This document shows, piece by piece, positions 58,846 through 64,000 of a stretch of DNA of 64,000 bases. A program made the position numbers and the translations under genes. The first letter of the stretch is position 1; the number at the start of each line of letters is the position of its first letter. The notes below the pieces were generated by a model. That model was not told the origin of the DNA and ran no database searches. It worked only from the letters and a program-made list of their open reading frames with translations. Source of the stretch: Omphiscola glabra (lineage: Eukaryota; Mollusca; Gastropoda; Lymnaeidae); NCBI GenBank assembly GCA_964017045.1, contig OZ024811.1, positions 12,367,818 to 12,431,817 of the forward strand, written 5' to 3'.

Positions 58846-61800
58846 CTAATTATTGTTTGAGGACGGTGATGTTCGTCCTGAACCAGGGGCCACCCAATCC
58901 ACAGAATATTTTCTGAATAACCTATAAGGTGTTTTGTTGTACTGTTCAATTTCTAAAACAGATGTATTGTTGGATCTGCTCTCTGTGGCCAAACCCATTA
59001 GCCACTTTCGACAGTCTTCAGCTTGGGTTTGTGAGACATTTCTGGTCAACCACGGCTCGGTCCAGTTCAGCATGTTCTTGTACTTCTTCTGTGTTACCTT
59101 CTTGTGGCTCTGAAATTGATTTTAAAAAAAAAATAAAACTAGAGCTCGATGTAATTAACAGTGTAACTAAAATGTAGGGGTGGTGATGACGAGGAGAATT
59201 TTTTTTCCCTGCATTTAGCCATTGCTTTAATGGCTTTAATCACTATCAAGGCTAAATGTAATTTCACAAAATGATATCAACAAAAGTTTGATTTCTGCAT
59301 TGACCTATTGCATGCTTTGGTTTTGGGCATAGAATGTTTTTCTGAAATGGTAATGTGCCACACTGTTCAGACAAACTTTTCAGTTGTTTTATTTTTTGTT
59401 AGTTTAAATTTCATTTTCAAAAGTCATAATATAAAAATGTATGTCACACCTTTATTTAATTGAATTATAATATGTGAATTGCAAAAACCAAAAATGATTT
59501 TTTTTATTTAGATGGAACTATCATTAAAAAATAATAATTTACATGTAAGATTTGATGAACATAAGAATTCAGTTCTATCACTTACTTCTTAAAAAAAAAA
59601 AAGATTTATGTATTAATTTTAAAGACTTGACATATTTATTTTATATGAACAAAACAATTTGTTGTAATGAGAGTTTGACATGTAAATGGCAGACTCATGA
59701 AATACTCACAGCATTTGTACGTGCTATTCGACCTCGTTTATTCATAACAAGTCCTGTGTTTTTCACAAACATGTGGTGGTAGGAGTTTTGTTGAAACTTG
59801 ACACTGGTGTTGTCTATGACATGTACACGCCGTGACAAACCTGACAATGTAGAAGCAGAAATTTAGCAGAGCAAAAAATAGTAGGTAAATATGTTATTAA
59901 ACAAATGACAAACGGTTTGAAAAGACATTTTGACTTCTGTGCTCAACAAATAATATTTTTTAAACTAAAGATTGGTAACGTGACAAACTCGCACATGTTA
60001 TATATGCACAGAAAACTCGACACAGACACAATTGTGGACACAAAAACAATGCACATCAAGAAATGCGTACAACTAAAATCGTGCACGCAAACAATAGCGA
60101 ATATTGACAATATGGAATACTGACAAGTGCGCACAATGTAATTTTACAATGTAAATTTAAAGAGTTGAAAGAATTCAGTTGGTTATCAGCATAAAAGACA
60201 AGTTGGCAATTATGAAAGACAAAATTTAAAAAATGTGAAATCTCATACCTGACAAGTTAAGATTGTATTGTCTGATTTATTTGTTTTACTTTTATTAAGC
60301 TGTATTTTGTAACGGCCGATCATAGCCTATAGATAACACTAATAACCTATACTTCATATATTAATATAGTTTTTCTTTTAGTAAACTCAGTAAAAAAATC
60401 ATGATATAAACTAAGCAGAATTCAATGCTATTACTATTATAATTTATTTTGTAAGCATTCAGCTGTGTCTCTTAGTTTTTTCAGTGAAATTTATTTAGTC
60501 CTACTATTTTATCAATGCACCAAACTAAATTTTTAATCTTTTTTTTTTTTATTTGTTTCAAAACAATAAATCATTAACAGAATCTAAGGTTATGAATACT
60601 ATGATGATGATTGTGAGGCTAAAATTAATGTAATTTTATTTTCCACCATTTAGGGTTGAGAGTGGCAGGGTACAACTTGCAATGCATACAGCTCCCTGGT
60701 GTGAAAACAAGTGACCATTTAATGATATTTCTAATGTTGTTCTGGACTTATTCAAACTTTTATTTGACAACAGATTTGTTGAATATATTTTTCTTACACA
60801 AATGAATAAATACAGGACAAATGGCCCAAGAAACTTGTTTTCAAAAAAATGTTTCTGTTATATAAGTAAATATTTCGGCATATACTTTTTAAAAAATAAG
60901 TTTAAAATGCACTTCTTATCATATTGTCTCATTTACACGTAGCCTTTTGATTCTTCCCAACTTTCATTTTATTCTGAAATCCAACTGAACTGAACCATTT
61001 TAACTCAATATTTTGCTTAAAATAAAATCTCATTGTTAATGTAAACTATCATCAGTGTCCGCAATTTTCAGCATGCAGACTTTTCTGTGTATGCAGTTAT
61101 GGGGTTGCATAATTTTCTGTGCACGAATATCATGTGTGCCTTTGCCTTGTGCCTATATGTCTGGTCACTCTGAAGATTAAGGCCTATGGGAGCAGGAAAC
61201 TTAAAGAAGGAAATGGAGATAGATAGGCAGTACACTGAGAGGAAGACAAAGGAACATATGGAATAGGGACCTCAGGAGAGAGTGAGTGGGAAAGAATAGC
61301 TCAAAACAAAGGTAAATTGCAAAATATTATGAATGGTCGCTGGGTCTAGTTGCTCATTTTAATTCATTCAACTATAGCTACCAGGTGATGGTGGAGGCAT
61401 AGGACTAAAAAGTAAGTGACTGCTACAAAAAGATTTCAGAACTTGATTGCAATAATTCTCACTTCAATTTATAAGTGTAGAAGCAGTTTAAAAAGATCTT
61501 TCCTACTCACCATCAGGGGATGCTCCAATCTTCTTCCTCTTGCTTGAGCTCTCCAATCCTTTGTCATCATCATCCTCATCGTCTCCCAGCCCCCCGTCAC
61601 TCTCTGCCCCCCCTCGTTTGTCATCATCGTCGTCATCATCATCCCCACCATTGGGTGTCCTGCTGGCTCTAGCCAAGGCTGCAGCGTCGTCAATGTTCTC
61701 ATCATCATAATCATCTGTGACGGTGGTGGTGGGCGGGGCCCCAGTTTTATCTCCACCAGTTTCATCTGGAGATTTAAAGTGCATTGTCAGTAAATGTTAG

Positions 61801-63956
61801 TTGAAGATAAGGAAAACTCTTGAGTCCTGACTAGATTCTGATTTTTCCATTTGTATTGTAAACCAACTATGTCAGCAAACACAAATTAAAAAAAAAAATT
61901 TCAAGTAATGGATACATTTAAGAAATGAATCCTATGTCTGCATTTTAACACAGACCTTGCATTGAGATTTGATGAAATATTTTTAAAAAATGAACAGAAG
62001 CTTACCTTTAACACCATTCTCTCTTTCTGTCCTGCTTTGCTTGTTGTCCACCTTCTTCTCCTCATTGTCTTTCTCGTCTTCACCATCCTCGTCATCTTCA
62101 CCGTCATCCTCCTCCTCGACTTCATGCTGCTTCTTGAAATAATCCCAGTCTGGGTTCTTTTTCTTATTCCTGACACGGTATAAAAATACATTCAACTCAG
62201 TCCTTATATGACTCTAGCAGCTCTTAATATTATTAAAGTCAGTTAAACTTGTATTTAAAAAAATTATTTCATAAAATCACTGGTCTATAATTTCTTTTTC
62301 CTTTCTAAACACAATGGTGCACAAACCAGAATTAACAACAATGAGATAAAAATTCTGACATCATCAAGCTGTTCTATTTTACTCAGTTGTAATCATTTCT
62401 CTGGTCTAATTTTAATTTCTTTGATTGTGTTAAAATCAACTTCTGTTTATGCAGGCACCTGCAGTGAATTAAATTGACTCTTATCAAACTAAGTTCATTC
62501 TCGGTCCTTTAAAACGAATTAATTTTTCTTACACCACAATTCTTTTCTTAACCAGGGGTAGGACTAATACAGTGCACCCGTCGTTTGCCATAGTTCCTGA
62601 TAATATGCTGGCTCCTAAATTTAAAATTCAGTTCAAACAAAAAATGTTGCAAAAAAATTATTATAGTATTATTAAGTATAGTCATCCCCTGAGTTTAACC
62701 CTCGCCATCAGTGGTGAACATGGCAATTACAGCTAATGAGCATGTACAAATATCCAAATAGTTGAACGTGTAAGTTGGCCACACCTGACAAGATAAATGG
62801 GTCGACTGTGTCCTACTCTGTGTATATACTCTTCATTCTTCTTGGCAGCAGCATACTCATTGATGTAAGTTGACCAGGCACTGGTTTCCTTGACCGAATC
62901 ATTGGATTCTGGTGGTGGGTCCAGCATGTCGATTTCCATCTGAGCTGTGAGACTCCTCTGTTCAAAATAAATAAAATAGTTAGATCAAAAACGTTAAACT
63001 ATTGGTACCTGCAGATCAATTTACATACCCTTTTCATATTTAGGATATTGGAATATATTTAATTTAACGTGATTTCAGCATGAAAATTTCATTACTGCTA
63101 AGTAAAAGAAATTTGAGGTTAAAAACAAAATAGAAATCATATCAACTCTTTGGTAATTTACTTTTGACAACCAAAAATATTGTTTAGGATAGGAAATTTA
63201 TCAATAGCCTGATGAATTAATGACCAAAATTAATCTTGATTAATAGAGTCTGTTTAAATTCTGTATCCCAACCAAATGATGGATGACTTTGGAGAAGTAC
63301 TTACAACGACAAACTGGAAAGGGTTATCATCCACCAGTATCACCTCTGCCTGCCTCAGGTATGCTTGCTCCAACATACTCCTCTGATGACGAGTAGCCCA
63401 CCTGCCCCCAGCTCCCCCTTTCTCTTTCTGTTCTTCAAACAGCTTGGTCAGCCTTGAGGGCATGTCGTCCATAACTAGATGCTGTACCTGAACAGAATTT
63501 TTAAAAATTTATATTGATCTTTTATAATTTCTTTAGGGAAATGACCAAAAAAATGGTTCAAAAGAGAGATAAAGAAAATATAGCTCAGGCCTAAAAGTTA
63601 AAGAAAACCTTTACACTTGAGTATTCAGCATTCTTAATTTTGTGAAAGAATGAAAGAAAATGTACCGCCGGAGCCATTGTCGCTGTGTTAACTCTGAGAG
63701 CAGGTTTGAAATAGCAAAAAAAATCTCTAAAAACTAAATAAAAAAAAAAATTTAAAAAAAAGAATAAAACCAATTAGAAACTTTACCTGTCTCACAATAT
63801 TTTGCACAACTTTATCCATTGTAAAGAGCTGATAGGCTTCAATCCCAAACATTTCTCTCATGGTATCTTCATACTGACTAGATTCCATGTTGCCATCTAA
63901 AACAGCTCTGATCATGTCAAGGAAGTAAGAATAGTAGTCTTCTACATCGACATCCA
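58846..63956 (-). CDS. Sin3: Sin3 transcriptional co-repressor, C-terminal part (5' end outside the window)
   Basis: Minus-strand exons in order: 63956-63787, 63487-63305, 62939-62785, 62169-62006, 61765-61511, 59840-59710, 59109-58846. All phases agree, giving 439 C-terminal residues, and the model starts in phase 1 from an exon beyond the edge. [39 protein letters not shown] and [20 protein letters not shown] match the conserved Sin3 C-terminal region. The last exon, with [20 protein letters not shown] and [11 protein letters not shown], matches the final conserved block. Sin3 is the scaffold of a nuclear histone deacetylase complex. The paired amphipathic helices and the HDAC-binding domain would lie upstream, outside this window. 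Exons 62169-62006 and 61765-61511 encode a long Asp/Glu-rich insert. Confidence 0.92.
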
Positions 63957-64000
63957 CTGAAATGAAACACATGCATCACATGGTAGGCTGACCTATCTTA

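Noticed and set aside
61200..61400. Possible LINE C-terminal remnant ([23 protein letters not shown])
   Set aside because: Only a short, stop-broken similarity; not enough to call.

Overview
This is eukaryotic nuclear DNA from an intron-rich, AT-rich invertebrate genome. A mollusc is likely, and a freshwater pulmonate snail is my best guess. The guess rests on the style of the genes and repeats, and on a short SPIN-like hAT element at 42317-42461, a family reported from the pond snail Lymnaea as well as from tetrapods. The sequence alone does not prove the species. All exon models were built by hand from conceptual translation, GT/AG splice sites and phase continuity. Every junction in the three gene models keeps phase, which is the main support for them.

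Layout. 1-9611 holds no recognisable host gene. It contains nested and degraded transposons: a hAT-like element with another inverted-repeat element inside it (87-1980), a 1.5 kb inverted-repeat element (3028-4523), an RTE-like LINE fragment interrupted by a MITE (5237-6030), and a 359 bp MITE (6293-6651). 9631-30036 (+) is a 23-exon gene for a protein of about 1989 residues. It has an N-terminal AT-hook, a POGZ/ZNF280-type C2H2 zinc-finger block, an 893-codon acidic low-complexity exon and an Arg/Asp/Ser-rich tail. 33416-57201 (+) is a complete MYCBP-associated protein (MYCBPAP) gene. It has 22 common exons, three mutually exclusive candidate first exons and a candidate alternative terminal exon. 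58846-63956 (-) is the 3' part of a Sin3 co-repressor gene, whose 5' part lies beyond the right edge. MYCBPAP and Sin3 converge, about 1.6 kb apart.

How the genes relate. The zinc-finger protein and Sin3 are both expected to be nuclear chromatin or transcription factors. MYCBPAP is expected to be a ciliary/sperm axoneme (central apparatus) protein. Nothing in the sequence shows that the three act together.

Most notable: (1) the SPIN-like hAT MITE with a perfect 8 bp target duplication; (2) three minisatellites in the zinc-finger gene that each run into a splice site, one repeating the exon-3 donor about 23 times; (3) three phase-matched alternative first exons and an alternative poly(A) exon in MYCBPAP; (4) a perfect hairpin kept at the 3' end of two LINE copies despite a changed loop base.
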